The translations under genes and the position numbers were made by a program. Source: an uncultured Frankiales bacterium (GTDB taxonomy: Bacteria; Actinomycetota; Actinomycetes; Mycobacteriales; SCTD01). Taken from it: 6,144 nt of DNA. Below the pieces are notes generated by a model. The model worked only from the letters and a program-made list of their open reading frames with translations, had not been told where the DNA came from and did not search any database. Where the stretch lies: the NCBI GenBank assembly GCA_946479905.1, contig CAMLIA010000227.1:1-6144 (forward strand), written 5' to 3'. Below are positions 5,778-6,144 of the stretch, in pieces (position 1 is the stretch's first letter; the number at the start of each line of letters is the position of its first letter).

Positions 5778-6144
5778 GTGACCGACGTCAAGCTGGAGAC
5801 CCCGAACGGCGTGATCGAGCTGCCGACCGTGGAGGGGACCGAGGCGCCGTCCGGTCTCGACATCAGCAAGCTGCTCACCGCGACGGGGCAGGTGACGCTG
5901 GACGTCGGCTTCGTCAACACCGCGAGCTGCAAGAGCGCCATCACCTACATCGACGGTGACGCGGGCATCCTCCGCTACCGCGGCTACCCGATCGAGCAGC
6001 TCGCCGAGCACGCGTCGTTCCTCGAGGTGGCCTGGCTGCTGATCTACGGCGAGCTGCCGACCGAGGACGAGCTCGCCGGCTTCAAGCTGAAGATCCGCAA
6101 GCACACGATGCTGCACGAGGACTTCCGCGAGTTCTTCGGAGGCT
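5778..6144 (+). CDS. gltA: Citrate synthase, N-terminal part (cut by window end)
   Basis: Citrate synthase condenses oxaloacetate and acetyl-CoA to citrate, the entry step of the TCA cycle, in the cytoplasm. The first 122 codons are present. The protein starts [11 protein letters not shown] (GTG start) and contains [43 protein letters not shown] and [14 protein letters not shown], which follow the N-terminal domain of actinobacterial type II (GltA-like) citrate synthases almost residue for residue. The full protein should be about 430 residues; the catalytic His and Asp residues lie beyond the window. The frame is intact, with no sign of decay. The gene is divergent from the propeller gene and is probably transcribed on its own promoter in the shared region. 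I am confident of the family; which paralogue it is, if the genome has several, cannot be told here. Confidence 0.96.
   Translation, partial: MTDVKLETPNGVIELPTVEGTEAPSGLDISKLLTATGQVTLDVGFVNTASCKSAITYIDGDAGILRYRGYPIEQLAEHASFLEVAWLLIYGELPTEDELAGFKLKIRKHTMLHEDFREFFGG

Noticed and set aside
4394..5944. 516-residue open frame on the minus strand
   Set aside because: It overlaps the propeller gene out of frame and the start of citrate synthase, and its protein is low-complexity Arg/Gly/Ala/Pro. It is a high-GC shadow frame.
5733..6116. 127-residue open frame antisense to citrate synthase
   Set aside because: The plus strand here encodes an unmistakable citrate synthase N-terminus; the antisense frame is a shadow.
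1..6144. A defence island, mobile element, CRISPR array or biosynthetic cluster
   Set aside because: I saw no transposase, integrase, repeat-spacer pattern, tRNA-like site or cluster enzymes. Gene content and composition are uniform and chromosomal in character.

Overview
The window looks like ordinary chromosomal DNA from a high-GC actinomycete. The evidence is very high G+C with strong G/C bias at third codon positions, frequent GTG starts, a right-end citrate synthase whose N-terminus closely resembles actinobacterial GltA proteins, and an actinobacterial type of cell-wall sorting signal. I cannot name a genus. Gene density is high: the longest stretch without a coding region is the 137-base divergent region at 5641-5777, so no stretch over 300 bases is empty.

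Layout, left to right. (1) A nested inverted repeat at 1-57, probably the terminator of the first gene. (2) A minus-strand gene for a secreted alpha/beta-hydrolase lipase resembling Candida antarctica lipase B (66-1112). (3) A divergent promoter region (about 110 bases). (4) A plus-strand gene for a protein made of two tandem copies of an antibiotic-biosynthesis-monooxygenase-like (dimeric alpha/beta barrel) domain (1223-1840), followed by a small hairpin. (5) A plus-strand NRDE/TANGO2-family gene (1891-2562). (6) A minus-strand metallo-beta-lactamase-fold hydrolase (2550-3317) that converges on the NRDE gene; the two reading frames overlap by 13 bases, and a perfect hairpin covers the overlap. 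(7) Four bases upstream of the hydrolase on the minus strand, a large exported Asp-box (BNR) beta-propeller protein with a C-terminal LAATG sorting signal (3322-5640). (8) A divergent regulatory region with an RNA hairpin candidate and an 11-bp direct repeat. (9) The first 122 codons of citrate synthase (5778 to the window end), starting at GTG behind a strong Shine-Dalgarno sequence.

The propeller protein and the metallo-hydrolase are probably one transcript, because the gap is 4 bases on the same strand. The other genes look like independent units. Two proteins are exported (the lipase is released, the propeller is predicted to be wall-anchored by a class E sortase); the rest have no visible export signal. 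I found no mobile element, CRISPR array, tRNA or rRNA, and nothing that forms a convincing undescribed multi-gene system. The observations most worth a second look are the start-site hairpin and the G-rich direct repeat upstream of the propeller gene, the LAATG anchor, and the hairpin over the convergent stop codons.
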